Source: a virus
DNA length: 44,923 bases
IMG/VR virus record: IMGVR_UViG_3300042946_000505
Span: 1-44,923 of that record
Reading direction: 5' to 3' (one strand)
Shown: piece by piece, positions 31,067 to 39,108 of the stretch
Layout of the letters: each line of letters begins with the position of its first letter
Position numbering within the stretch: the stretch's first letter is position 1
The notes under the pieces: model-generated
Database searches by the model: none
What the model was told of the DNA's origin: nothing
What the model saw: the letters and a program-made list of their open reading frames with translations, nothing else
Made by a program: the position numbers and the translations under genes

Positions 31067-32863
31067 CTATGCCTCCTGAGAGTTGAGTTTCTTTGCGACC
31101 TTGTTTGCAAAAGACCTACCAGCGTCGCCGCCCCACATTGCCCATGCGATTCGTCCGTTGCTCGGATAGCCGTCTTGGCCTGGCGACCAACCCTTGCCCT
31201 GCTTGTCCACTTCGTGGCGGGCGAAGAACGAAACCATTCGCTTGATCGTGTCTGCCGAAAGATTTCGGCCTGCAGCGATGTCCCTGGCGCGTGCGATCCC
31301 GACCTCAGTGCCGCCACGCCCAAACTCTCTGCGCCACTCCAATCCACGCGCGGCCTCTTCCATAGCGGCACGCGGCGGCTTGTAGCCGTCGGAGGCAAAA
31401 ACGTCATCTTCCTCTTCGTATTCCGGCTCCTCTGCCTCTGTCTCGTCCTGTGGCTTGCCGGCGACCGGCTCAGACTGCGGCGATTGGATGATGCCCAGTT
31501 CACGCATCAGAGCGAGTTCCCTCGCCCGCTGCGTCAGTTCGACCTCCCAGTCCTTGCCAAGCGCCGCATACTCGGCAGCAAGCGTCGTGGTGTTTGCGTC
31601 GAGGCGAATCTGCTGTGCCGAGGCTTCCGACTGTGGGTCGATGTGCTCGCTTCCATCCCAGACCCACGACCACTGCCAGCCGACAACAGGGCCCGCGCCG
31701 TCTGGAATCATGCCACGAATGAGCGTGGCCTCTTCGGCCCAGGCCTTGAAGAGGCGATTGAGGATGCGGGACTTCAAGCCCTCGCGGTCGATCTTGATCG
31801 ACTTGAAGTATGTCTGGTGGTCAAGGCGGCCACTGCTGTAGTTGTACGAACTGCTGTTGCACGCGGCCACGTTGAAGGGCATGTTCAAGCAACGAGCGAT
31901 CTCGTTGAGGATCTCCGACTTGAAGTTGCCGTAGGTGGTCGTGGGCTGTTCGCTCTGCATTTGGCCCAACTGCCAGCCTTCCGGCAGTGCCATCATGGAG
32001 CGAGGCTGAATGTTCAGCGGCACGAACGGCTCAACGTCTGGCAGTTCGTTCGCAGGAGCGTTGGTGAACAGCACTGCCGCAAAGTCTGCCGCAGTTTCCG
32101 CCGCCGCCAGCGTCGCCAACGTGTAGCGGCGAAGCATGGCAAATAGCGGCAGGGCTGGCGTCAACTCCGGGACACCGCGATTCTCGTTCGGCCTGCAAGC
32201 GCGGAACGTGTGCATCATCATGGATGCGTCGATGCGGTCGTACTCCATCGTCGGGAGGTTGTACAACGCACCGGGATGCTTCTTGAGCAGATGGTAGAAG
32301 TTTGGGTTTCCCGCCGCATCAAACTCGATGCCGTCAACCTCGCGAAGGAGCCAGGGAGTTGGCGATGCGACCTGATCGGCTTCGATGAGGCGGAGGTCGA
32401 GTTGCACTCCCTCGAGCCGGGGATTGCTGACCATCATGGCGAACGCCTCGCCGTCTACGCACTGAGCGTGACGCATCGTCCGAAGCTTGTCGGCAAGCAG
32501 AATCGCTTCCATCCATGCGTGAAAGTTCTGCTCGATGACGCGGTCGGCCTTGGGGCTCGCGCTGTTTACCTTGATTCGCGGACCTGTGCCAACAACGTCG
32601 TTCGCCAGAGTCAGGACGATTCCGCGACAGTACGAGTTATTGGCCGCCTCGTATCGCGACCTGTTACGCAGCACTCGGCGAACCGCCGGCGTCATGCCAG
32701 CATCTGCCGACAGCGAGTCGGCCATAGCCCAGTGGTTGAAGTTGTCCTGCGTAGTCTGCGCGGCGTCGTAGCGGGCTTTCACCCGCCGAACCGGCATCTG
32801 AACGGCTTTTCGTGCCTGTAAGTCTGCTTTCTTGCGGCCGAAAACTCGGCCGAGCAGTCCCAC
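31067..32863 (-). CDS. Portal protein (lambda gpB-like) with C-terminal extension
   Basis: 598 residues. I chose the GTG at 32863 (MGLLGRVFGRKKADLQ), which lies one base after the upstream TAG and nine bases after GAAGGT. The lambda portal core is visible: ANNSYCRGIVLTLANDVVG, DLRLIEADQV, CRPNENRGVPELTPALP and MALPEGWQLGQMQSEQPTTT. After an acidic linker (about 490-505) there is an extra domain, WRREFGRGGTEVGIARARDI and SFFARHEVDKQGKGWSPG, found in various phage head proteins. The portal forms the dodecameric DNA channel of the head. Confidence 0.92.
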   Translation of the reverse strand: MGLLGRVFGRKKADLQARKAVQMPVRRVKARYDAAQTTQDNFNHWAMADSLSADAGMTPAVRRVLRNRSRYEAANNSYCRGIVLTLANDVVGTGPRIKVNSASPKADRVIEQNFHAWMEAILLADKLRTMRHAQCVDGEAFAMMVSNPRLEGVQLDLRLIEADQVASPTPWLLREVDGIEFDAAGNPNFYHLLKKHPGALYNLPTMEYDRIDASMMMHTFRACRPNENRGVPELTPALPLFAMLRRYTLATLAAAETAADFAAVLFTNAPANELPDVEPFVPLNIQPRSMMALPEGWQLGQMQSEQPTTTYGNFKSEILNEIARCLNMPFNVAACNSSSYNYSSGRLDHQTYFKSIKIDREGLKSRILNRLFKAWAEEATLIRGMIPDGAGPVVGWQWSWVWDGSEHIDPQSEASAQQIRLDANTTTLAAEYAALGKDWEVELTQRARELALMRELGIIQSPQSEPVAGKPQDETEAEEPEYEEEDDVFASDGYKPPRAAMEEAARGLEWRREFGRGGTEVGIARARDIAAGRNLSADTIKRMVSFFARHEVDKQGKGWSPGQDGYPSNGRIAWAMWGGDAGRSFANKVAKKLNSQEA

Positions 32864-32864
32864 G

Positions 32865-33146
32865 CTATACGAACCTTCGGTTAAGCCACATGAGTTCAAG
32901 TTGATCCATCGCGTTCAACTCACCGTGAGCAAACGCAGCACCAGCAGGACGCAGGGCGTTCATCCGCAGCCCACGGCTGTGCGGGTTAGAGGCGGCACGC
33001 ATAGAAGCAACGAACCGCACTGCCTCGATCATCTCGTTGACGCTGCGGGCAGTCATGCTGCCGGTGTCATTGCTCGCGCTGGCTGGGCCTGCCGCATTCG
33101 CCAGCAGCGCACTGACCAGCGTGTCCATCTGCTCTTGCGTAATCAT
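32865..33146 (-). CDS. gpW-like head-tail connector / small head protein
   Basis: 93 residues. I prefer the ATG at 33146, which has GAGGTG six bases upstream; an ATG at 33167 overlaps the terminase stop (ATGA) but has no such site. Helical start (QEQMDTLVSALLANAAG) and MTARSVNEMIEAVRFVASM. Location between terminase and portal is where lambda has gpW. Called from size and gene order. Confidence 0.7.
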   Translation of the reverse strand: MITQEQMDTLVSALLANAAGPASASNDTGSMTARSVNEMIEAVRFVASMRAASNPHSRGLRMNALRPAGAAFAHGELNAMDQLELMWLNRRFV

Positions 33147-33163
33147 TGGCGGCACCTCACAGG

Positions 33164-35491
33164 TCATCGTACAGAATCAAGGCCCGATCCTCCAAACGCC
33201 TCCTTTCCGTATGACTTCCTAGTGGACGGCGTGTTTAGTTCATTTGTTCCGTATTTCTTACGGGGCCCGGCCTGGGGCTCGACTCCTACTGTACGAACGC
33301 CACACACTGAGGCCGAGACGCAGCACCCCACTAAGCAGTCGAGCCAGTGGTTGTCCTGGCCGACTATCTTGGTCTTCCATTCATCCACCACCCTGCCCCT
33401 CGCCTCCGTCCTGACCGGGGCCTCTGCGAGAAGGTGGTCGATGAGCAGGCCGTGCTCGTAGTCGCTAAACACAGCCAAGCACCCAGGCTCCCCGACAACC
33501 GTCTGGAATCTCGCGGTGGCGAACGACTTCCAGAAGTTTGTGTCATATACGCAGTGCCGAACCGCACGCTTTCCGGCAGTGCCTGGGATTCGCCAGTTTG
33601 GCCCAACGCGGTCGCCCAGCCGCTTGGCGTATTCGGAGAATGGCAGAGAAGAGGCCCCGACGTACCGGCCGTGCGACGGCATGACGAGGCTCGCCATCGG
33701 CGTAGTGCGGCAAAACTGGTACACGATGTCAGTGGACGCGCCCCAGTTCGCGTCAATCATCATCTTCTCGATGCGCTGCGGCGTTCCATCATCGAACCTG
33801 TATTCGCGTGTCAGGAGCATGGTGACGCACTTATCGAGTGCCGCGTACAGGTTTGCCTCAAAAGCCGACTCTCGGTGCTCGATCTGTATGGTTTTCTTGG
33901 CGTCCCTCATCGTGAAGTAGCCACGGCCCTGCTCTGGATGCGTCCCGTAGTCGATGATTGAGCCGCTAAAGTTGTCCTCCCACGCACAGACCATCCAGTA
34001 CAGGATCGTCTGCTGGACGTCGATGAACGCGGTGATTCTGGTGGTCTTGGCCGGAATCACGCCTCGCTTGTAGCCGTTTCGCTTCTTGTTAATGACCTCT
34101 GCCGACAGCACCTCCATGTGGTCTGTCAGCGACGGCAGCGGCTCGTTCTGGTATTCGGCGTAAAAGGCGTTGTCGCCGCGGTCGCAGCGAATGTTCATCG
34201 CGTGCTGGATCGCGCTGAGTTCGCTTGGGTCGTGCCGTGCAGGCCATGAAACCTCTGACCCCTCGTCCATCGCCTCGCGGTTAGTTTCGTAGAACTTTGT
34301 GGCGACCATCGTGCCAGTGCCTTCCGCTTGGCCGGCACGACGCAAGTCGAAGTACGAAGCCCACAGGGCCTCATTCTTTGGAAACGCATACACCATCCGC
34401 GTGCGCTCGCCCTGCCACGCAGGGTGCTTCGTGCGGTCGAGCATCCTGTCGGCCATATCGTCCTGCTGAACGACAGTGACCGTCATCAAGCCTGCGATCT
34501 TCTTGCCTGGGCCTGCGAGGCCGAGGATTGCACCAGACAGGATTGCTTCGCGTGTCGCGCACTGGCTGGGCGACTTGGCCGACTCATCGGTCTGCGGATC
34601 GTCCACGAGGATGAGCGACGGGCGAACGCTGCGGCCATCTGGCCTTTTGAACTTCATGCCACGGATTCGGCCAGTGATGCCGCCGACGCGGATGATCCCG
34701 CCGGACGCCATCGAGCCAGGAATGGTCGGCAGCACGATTTCGCCTGACGTCCACCCAATGTGCGTGCGCTCGCCGCTGAACAACTGGCCCTTCGCCCTCT
34801 GGTGGATGCCCTCCAGAGCGCGAATCGGGCCGGTAATCTCTGACCAATCCTCGTCTAGGAGGTCGTTGTTCTCTAACTCGCTCTTGATCGAGTCGAGCAT
34901 GTCGGCTGCATGGCCTTCGTCAGATCCGATCAGCGTCACAAACTCATGAGCACCGATGATTAGGGCCCACAGGCAGCCCATTTCACACAAGGTCGTTTTG
35001 CCGCTTCCGCGAGGCATCGCCATCGCGAAAAGCTCGCCTTCGAGCACCGCCCTCTCGATCTTTGAGATGACGCGAAGGTGATCTTCTGACCACGGCAAGT
35101 GGAACAGCATCGGAAAGTACGCATCGCAGAACGCCCGGAAACTCATGGTCGCGGAGTCTTTGCGTTGCTGGTCTTTAGCGGGGCGAACCCATTCCTCTTC
35201 GGCTATGTCTCTGCCAGCCTCAGAGATATTCCTGGCACGCTTGGCCGCAGACGCCTTGACCTTCTCGTAGTCCGACCGTTCGCTGCCGGGCTCGGGCCTC
35301 GCCTCGCCCCGGACGTTGAAAAGCCACGCGGCATACCTGACGAGGTGAACCGTCCTGCCGTCGCCAACCTTTAGGCCAGCCCTATTGAGGTGCCGGTAGA
35401 CCACTCGCGGTGCGATCACCTCCCCCACTGGCGTGCTGTTCAGCACGCGGGCCACTTCTGGCACGGAGAGTTTCTGTAGGTCGAGTCTCAA
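33164..35491 (-). CDS. terL: Terminase large subunit
   Basis: About 775 residues. I favour a TTG start at 35491 overlapping the small subunit stop (TTGA); a GTG at 35524 is the alternative. Residues about 1-60 form an N-terminal domain (PEVARVLNSTPVGEVIAPRV ... YAAWLFN). The ATPase has Walker A AMPRGSGKTTLCE and Walker B SLILVDDPQ. A nuclease-like C-terminal half includes TAFIDVQQTILYWMVCAWED and MMIDANWG. It packages DNA into the prohead through the portal. The length is greater than most terminases because of the N-terminal domain. Confidence 0.92.
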   Translation of the reverse strand: MRLDLQKLSVPEVARVLNSTPVGEVIAPRVVYRHLNRAGLKVGDGRTVHLVRYAAWLFNVRGEARPEPGSERSDYEKVKASAAKRARNISEAGRDIAEEEWVRPAKDQQRKDSATMSFRAFCDAYFPMLFHLPWSEDHLRVISKIERAVLEGELFAMAMPRGSGKTTLCEMGCLWALIIGAHEFVTLIGSDEGHAADMLDSIKSELENNDLLDEDWSEITGPIRALEGIHQRAKGQLFSGERTHIGWTSGEIVLPTIPGSMASGGIIRVGGITGRIRGMKFKRPDGRSVRPSLILVDDPQTDESAKSPSQCATREAILSGAILGLAGPGKKIAGLMTVTVVQQDDMADRMLDRTKHPAWQGERTRMVYAFPKNEALWASYFDLRRAGQAEGTGTMVATKFYETNREAMDEGSEVSWPARHDPSELSAIQHAMNIRCDRGDNAFYAEYQNEPLPSLTDHMEVLSAEVINKKRNGYKRGVIPAKTTRITAFIDVQQTILYWMVCAWEDNFSGSIIDYGTHPEQGRGYFTMRDAKKTIQIEHRESAFEANLYAALDKCVTMLLTREYRFDDGTPQRIEKMMIDANWGASTDIVYQFCRTTPMASLVMPSHGRYVGASSLPFSEYAKRLGDRVGPNWRIPGTAGKRAVRHCVYDTNFWKSFATARFQTVVGEPGCLAVFSDYEHGLLIDHLLAEAPVRTEARGRVVDEWKTKIVGQDNHWLDCLVGCCVSASVCGVRTVGVEPQAGPRKKYGTNELNTPSTRKSYGKEAFGGSGLDSVR

Positions 35492-35718
35492 TGTCCCAAT
35501 GCCTGAGCCGCCTTGGCAAGCCACGCAGCATAGGCCAAGAGGTTTAGGTTGCCGTCGGAATCAACAGGAGCCCCATCCTCGATGTCTTTTTTGATTTGAC
35601 TTATGTCAACTCCGCGGCCGCTCGCTTTAGCGAGGATTTCAGCCATCTGCAGTGGAGTGAGGGCGGCTAGGTTTACCGACTCGTTTTTTTCGTGTTGTAA
35701 GGTGGTCGATTCTTGCAT
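35488..35718 (-). CDS. Terminase small subunit-like protein
   Basis: 76 residues directly before and overlapping the large subunit. LAALTPLQMAEILAKASGRG followed by DSDGNLNLLAYAAWL looks like a short HTH recognition module. The end, LAYAAWLAKA, parallels RYAAWLFN in the N-terminus of the large subunit, suggesting that the two share an ancient domain. It would recognise packaging DNA. Small for a full TerS, so an accessory is possible. Confidence 0.7.
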   Translation of the reverse strand: MQESTTLQHEKNESVNLAALTPLQMAEILAKASGRGVDISQIKKDIEDGAPVDSDGNLNLLAYAAWLAKAAQALGH

Positions 35719-35769
35719 GGGTTACAATGGGGCCTTTTCAGGCCATTACCAGGAAGGAGGATGGCGACT

Positions 35770-36156
35770 ATGAGGCACATACGGCAATACAACGAGTTTG
35801 ACTGCGGGCTGGCGGTAGCGGCCATGATCTGCGGCAAGAAGTGGCAGGACGCGGCAGATGCCGATACGCATCCCACAAAGGCAGACGGCCTGACCACGAA
35901 AGAGTTTCTGGTGATGTGCAGCGCGCTTGGGTCGCGAATCGGCATGATCAAGGCAAGCGGCAAGATGCACCTCAAAAACGCCACGCCGCCTGATCGGTGC
36001 TGCGGCATGCTCATCCATCGCTTCGGCGCAAGGGTGGGCCACTATGTGGCCTTCGACGGCAAGTACGTCTATGACCCTGACTGCAAGCGTCGCGTTCGAT
36101 GGTCATCGTACCGCCGCCGCCCGTGGAAGATTTGCCGCTGGTTCGTGGCTTGCTAG
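35770..36156 (+). CDS. C39-like cysteine peptidase (lone plus-strand gene)
   Basis: 128 residues. The start at 35770 is chosen because AAGGAGG is nine bases upstream; an ATG at 35761 would be too close. RQYNEFDCGLAVAAMI carries the C39-family pattern with Gln6 and Cys12, and VGHYVAFDG with YDPDC supplies His91 and Asp103. C39-like domains cleave after double glycine in leader peptides or act as other papain-like hydrolases. The gene runs against its neighbours and is bounded by a hairpin, so it looks like a moron acquired separately. Confidence 0.83.
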   Translation: MRHIRQYNEFDCGLAVAAMICGKKWQDAADADTHPTKADGLTTKEFLVMCSALGSRIGMIKASGKMHLKNATPPDRCCGMLIHRFGARVGHYVAFDGKYVYDPDCKRRVRWSSYRRRPWKICRWFVAC

Positions 36157-36164
36157 CGTTCGCG

Positions 36165-36192
36165 CCGCCCCGGCGGTTGTCCACCGGGGCGG
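36165..36192. terminator. Hairpin between convergent genes
   Basis: CCGCCCCGG (36165-36173) pairs with CCGGGGCGG (36184-36192), with an inner GG/CC and a TTGT loop. It lies between the end of the plus-strand C39-like gene and the end of the minus-strand Lys-rich gene. A bidirectional terminator is likely although there is no clear T-run. Confidence 0.6.
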
Positions 36193-36209
36193 GCGAGACG
36201 CTGTTGCTG

Positions 36210-36407
36210 TTACTTCTTCTTCTTCTTGGCGGCCTTCTTCTTGGCCGGGGCCTTCTTCTTCGCAGTCTTCTTCTTCGCGGTCCGGCCGCCCTTCTTCGCT
36301 CCACCCTTCTTGGCCTTGCCCTTGCCGCCCTTGCCCTTGCCGCCCTTGCCCTTGGAACCGCCGGCCTTGCAGCCGATCAGTTCGTCGCCCTGGATAGAAA
36401 CGCTCAT
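36210..36407 (-). CDS. Lys-rich histone H1-like peptide
   Basis: About 65 residues. The start is the ATG at 36407 (or at 36410), with GAGGTG just upstream. After MSVSIQGDELIGCKAG the rest is a repeating Gly/Lys and Ala/Lys tail (KGKGGKGKGGKGKAKKGG, then KKKAPAKKKAAKKKKK). Such tails bind DNA non-specifically. The repetitive DNA makes slippage likely. The tail of the protein at 4696 has the same style. Confidence 0.7.
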   Translation of the reverse strand: MSVSIQGDELIGCKAGGSKGKGGKGKGGKGKAKKGGAKKGGRTAKKKTAKKKAPAKKKAAKKKKK

Positions 36408-36475
36408 CATGCACCTCAAGTCGGGCAGTAAGTTCAACCAGCGACGCGCCCGCGATCATCGCTGGTTGTTGTGTC

Positions 36476-37729
36476 CTAAAAGAGGCCCGCGTCTTTCCGA
36501 GCCTTGTGATACGAATCGAACCAAACGTACTTCGGCCCCTTGGGCAGATTTGGCTCAAGCCACGTCCTGTTCTCGCCGCCGTAGATGATGATCTTTGCCG
36601 TCTTGATTCTTTCGCACCATTGGTGCATGCCACGGCAGAACAACTGCTTGCCCTTTTCATCATCCCTGTATGTCCTGCACTGCACCATTGCGCACGGCAC
36701 CTCTTTCGGGATGCCAATGAAAATCCATTCCCAACTCGCTTCGTCCGCGATGTTGATGTTTGGGATTATCTTGTGTCCAGCCTCCTGCCAGTACCGAGAG
36801 CACCACCTCGCTCGATAGGTGTTCCAGATATTGAATGCTGCTGGCTCGTCGGCCCAGGTCGAGAAGTCGGGCATCACTAGAGCGCCCGGCTTGATAACGC
36901 GCATCTTGTCGAGGAAGTTTGCGGACTTCTCCCAGATCGCGGACTCAAACCGATCATCGCTCGCGTAGAAGTTGATTACGTGGCCGGTCATTCGCTGATC
37001 GACGCCAACAGAACTCCAGCAGATCATCTGCGTCGGGGCTTCGTCGCCGTCCTTGATGTATATCTTGCGAATGTCGCCGTCCCACAACATGCTCGGTATC
37101 AGGTCTGGAAAGCCGAGCCAGTTGCTCGATGAAAAAATCGCGTCTTCGCGAAAGGTCGTGATCGAGTCCTGCTCGACGTTCGGCTCCTCTGGCTCCTCGT
37201 CATCCTCGATCTCTTCTTCGAGGTAGTTCTTGACCGGCTCGTCGCCTCGCACTGTTGGGGCTAGTTCTGGGGCCTGAGTCTCGGTCGCACTCGCCAGCGT
37301 TGGCCTGTCTGCCTCAAAGACCTTCTCGGCTAGCGGCGACAGCAGGGCATCCACCTCGTGCGTGTCGAATGCGAGGCCGCTGAAATCATTCCAGCCCATA
37401 TCGGACAGGGCCTTGAGTTCCGCCGAGAGCAGGCCAACGTCCCACTCTGCGATCTCGTTCGTTTTGTTGTCTGCGATTCGATACGCGGCGACCTTGTCTG
37501 CCGTCAGGTCTTTTGCCACCAGCACCGGCACCTTGTCTTCGCCTAGTTTGATGGCGGCAAGGTATCGCGTGTGACCAACGATGATGACCTTGTGTTGGTC
37601 AACGACTATCGGCTGACGCCATCCGAACTGACGAATGGATGCCGCGACGGCATCGACTGCCTTCTCGTTGCGTCGAGGGTTCTTGCCATACGGCGCGATC
37701 GCGTCGAGCGCGAGCATTTCCACTTTCAT
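36476..37729 (-). CDS. ParB/Srx-domain protein fused to DUF4417
   Basis: 417 residues. Residues 1-100 are a ParB N-terminal-like domain (APYGKNPRRNEKAVDAVAAS, RQPIVVDQHKVIIVGHTRYL with the GHTR motif, and IADNKTNEIAEW). An acidic linker (EEEIEDDEEPEEP, about 170-185) leads to a C-terminal DUF4417 domain (INFYASDDRFESAIWEKS, MPDFSTWADEPAAFNIWNTY, ARWCSRYWQEAGHKIIPNIN, IIIYGGENRTW). In many phages a ParB domain is instead fused to a DNA methylase. The joint function is unknown; DNA cleavage or modification is possible. Confidence 0.85.
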   Translation of the reverse strand: MKVEMLALDAIAPYGKNPRRNEKAVDAVAASIRQFGWRQPIVVDQHKVIIVGHTRYLAAIKLGEDKVPVLVAKDLTADKVAAYRIADNKTNEIAEWDVGLLSAELKALSDMGWNDFSGLAFDTHEVDALLSPLAEKVFEADRPTLASATETQAPELAPTVRGDEPVKNYLEEEIEDDEEPEEPNVEQDSITTFREDAIFSSSNWLGFPDLIPSMLWDGDIRKIYIKDGDEAPTQMICWSSVGVDQRMTGHVINFYASDDRFESAIWEKSANFLDKMRVIKPGALVMPDFSTWADEPAAFNIWNTYRARWCSRYWQEAGHKIIPNINIADEASWEWIFIGIPKEVPCAMVQCRTYRDDEKGKQLFCRGMHQWCERIKTAKIIIYGGENRTWLEPNLPKGPKYVWFDSYHKARKDAGLF

Positions 37730-37746
37730 ACGGATGAGTCTAAGCG

Positions 37747-37760
37747 TGTCTCATATGTGC
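37747..37760 (+). promoter_or_regulatory. TGTCTCA operator-like element 8
   Basis: TGTCTCATATGTGC, in the 38-bp gap between the RusA and ParB-DUF4417 genes, upstream of the latter's start; its strong half points against the transcription direction. Confidence 0.55.
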
Positions 37761-37767
37761 GCCAACA

Positions 37768-38220
37768 CTAGCGGACAAAAACTACCGTGTGCGATTCGAT
37801 GGCGCGACCCACGTACCGCTTCCGCACGCGCGAGTCCACCACGACAACGTCATCGCTCCACACGCCAGCATCGGTGAGCGCGTCCATCACGCCCTTCAAG
37901 AGATTATCGACGTCTGGTCGCGGTACTGCGGGTGCTTTTGCGTTGGGCAGGCCTGACGCCAGGAGGTGCGATTGCGGCCTCTGGAACACGCACCAGAGTT
38001 CCATCTTGACCCGGCTGCGGAGTCGCTCCTTCCACTGCTTCTTGGTCAGCACGGCGAGCGCGGACTGAACGACTGATCGGCGGTACTCGACAACCGGGTG
38101 GTCGGCTGGCGTGTACGCTCGTGCGAACCCGCCGTTCATCGAGATGCGTGGCCGGGGCTGCGGGGCCGGCGTCCCGTAGAACATGAACGACACCGGCACT
38201 GGGAGGATCACCTTCCCCAA
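37768..38220 (-). CDS. rusA: RusA-family Holliday junction resolvase
   Basis: 150 residues. FMFYGTPAPQPRPRISMNG near the N-terminus, and RPDVDNLLKGVMDALTDAG with WSDDVVVVDSRVRK, carry the catalytic Asp residues of RusA. It resolves four-way DNA junctions made during recombination or replication. The product fits with the RecT/YqaJ and ligase genes of this phage. It overlaps the gene upstream by 13 bases. Confidence 0.92.
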   Translation of the reverse strand: MGKVILPVPVSFMFYGTPAPQPRPRISMNGGFARAYTPADHPVVEYRRSVVQSALAVLTKKQWKERLRSRVKMELWCVFQRPQSHLLASGLPNAKAPAVPRPDVDNLLKGVMDALTDAGVWSDDVVVVDSRVRKRYVGRAIESHTVVFVR

Positions 38221-38435
38221 AACAATCTCCTGACGAGCCGCATGAGGATTCGCACCTCCGACTCCAGCGCGTCTCGCTCTTCCTCCAGTTGCCGGATCTC
38301 TTCGCGGTACTCCGCGTCTGCTTGGTCTGCTGCCGCTCGCAGTTCCTCAAGGGCTTCAATCTCAGCGTGCATCCGGCGTTCCTCCGGAGTGCAATCGCAG
38401 TTCATTATTTTCTGATCGCAAATCGGGCAACGCAT
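38208..38435 (-). CDS. Zinc-knuckle coiled-coil protein
   Basis: 75 residues. The N-terminal MRCPICDQKIMNCDC provides four Cys for metal binding. From about residue 20 the sequence is a charged coiled coil (IRQLEEERDALESEVRILMR). Overlap with rusA suggests a shared transcript. The function is unknown; it could be an adaptor for the recombination proteins. Confidence 0.75.
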   Translation of the reverse strand: MRCPICDQKIMNCDCTPEERRMHAEIEALEELRAAADQADAEYREEIRQLEEERDALESEVRILMRLVRRLFWGR

Positions 38436-38459
38436 GCGGCTAGTCTCATGAAGGCGCCT

Positions 38460-38495
38460 CGCCGGCCGCCGACCGTGAGTGATCGGCGACCGGCG
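38460..38495. terminator. 13-bp hairpin between 38435 and 38506
   Basis: CGCCGGCCGCCGA (38460-38472) pairs with 38483-38495 with one mismatch across a ten-base loop. It lies downstream of the secreted SCHG-protein gene and upstream of the zinc-knuckle gene. It probably reduces read-through. A TGTCTCA-like half site (AGTCTCA) occurs at 38442-38448. Confidence 0.6.
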
Positions 38496-38505
38496 AAGCC
38501 ATTGG

Positions 38506-38769
38506 TCACTGGCAATCGCACGCAGCGACTACCTCGCCGTGGCACGAAGCCTTGGCGGCACGCTTGGCAGCGCGTGCATCCTGCCGAGCGGTCTGCCTTG
38601 CAGCCATCCGCTGGGCCACCGTCTGCCTGCCGTGGCACGAGGCGGCAGGAGCCGCTCCGTGGCACGACGCGACAGCGACAGGCTCAGGCGACGCACCCGC
38701 GAGGGCAACGCCGACGAGGCCAAGGAATGCAACGAGCGACAGGCACAGAATGAAACGAACCACGATCAC
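38506..38769 (-). CDS. Secreted small protein with SCHG repeats
   Basis: 87 residues with a clear signal peptide (MIVVRFILCLSLVAFLGLVGVALA, about 1-24). The mature part has three SCHG motifs (ASCHGAAPA, ASCHGRQ, ASCHGE) and a terminal ACDC, separated by an Arg/Ala-rich helix (RMAARQTARQDARAAKRAA). The repeated Cys-His suggests binding of metal or haem; CxxCH, the usual c-type haem motif, is absent. It has no match I recognise. Being secreted from a replication-region operon, it may act in the envelope during lysogeny. Confidence 0.75.
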   Translation of the reverse strand: MIVVRFILCLSLVAFLGLVGVALAGASPEPVAVASCHGAAPAASCHGRQTVAQRMAARQTARQDARAAKRAAKASCHGEVVAACDCQ

Positions 38770-38790
38770 CGTCCTTTCTGGAGTGAAGAA

Positions 38791-39108
38791 TCAACGACCA
38801 TACCGGCGACACGCGAACCAGCGGCCGTGGCCGAAAGCCACGCCCTGGTCGATCACGGGCCACCCGTTTCGCGAGTAGCAGCAGTTGGCAAGTGCGGCCT
38901 CTGGAGTCGGGCCACTTCCGCAGCCCTCGTAGCCACGGTTTCCGCCGTGATGCCCTACGCGACCCTGCCGTGCCTGAATCTCTGCCACGCCCTGCGCCGT
39001 CGAGTTGTCGCTGAACGACACGGGCCGCGTGCAGTTCACGCACTCCCTTGCCTCGACGCCAACGACGGCGACGAGCGATAGGGCAACTGCCATGAAGAAT
39101 CCATTCAT
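38791..39108 (-). CDS. Secreted small Cys-rich protein
   Basis: 105 residues from the ATG at 39108, with AGGAG seven bases upstream. Signal peptide MNGFFMAVALSLVAVVGVEA. The mature domain (CVNCTRPVSF, GYEGCGSGPTPEAALANCCY, GVAFGHGRWFACRRYGR) resembles small secreted domains common in planctomycetes; this resemblance is from memory. It stands next to the SCHG protein, so the pair may form an envelope module. Confidence 0.75.
   Translation of the reverse strand: MNGFFMAVALSLVAVVGVEARECVNCTRPVSFSDNSTAQGVAEIQARQGRVGHHGGNRGYEGCGSGPTPEAALANCCYSRNGWPVIDQGVAFGHGRWFACRRYGR

Noticed and set aside
31175-32146. 323-residue plus-strand frame opposite the portal gene
   Set aside because: Shadow frame of the portal gene, with no recognisable domain or RBS.
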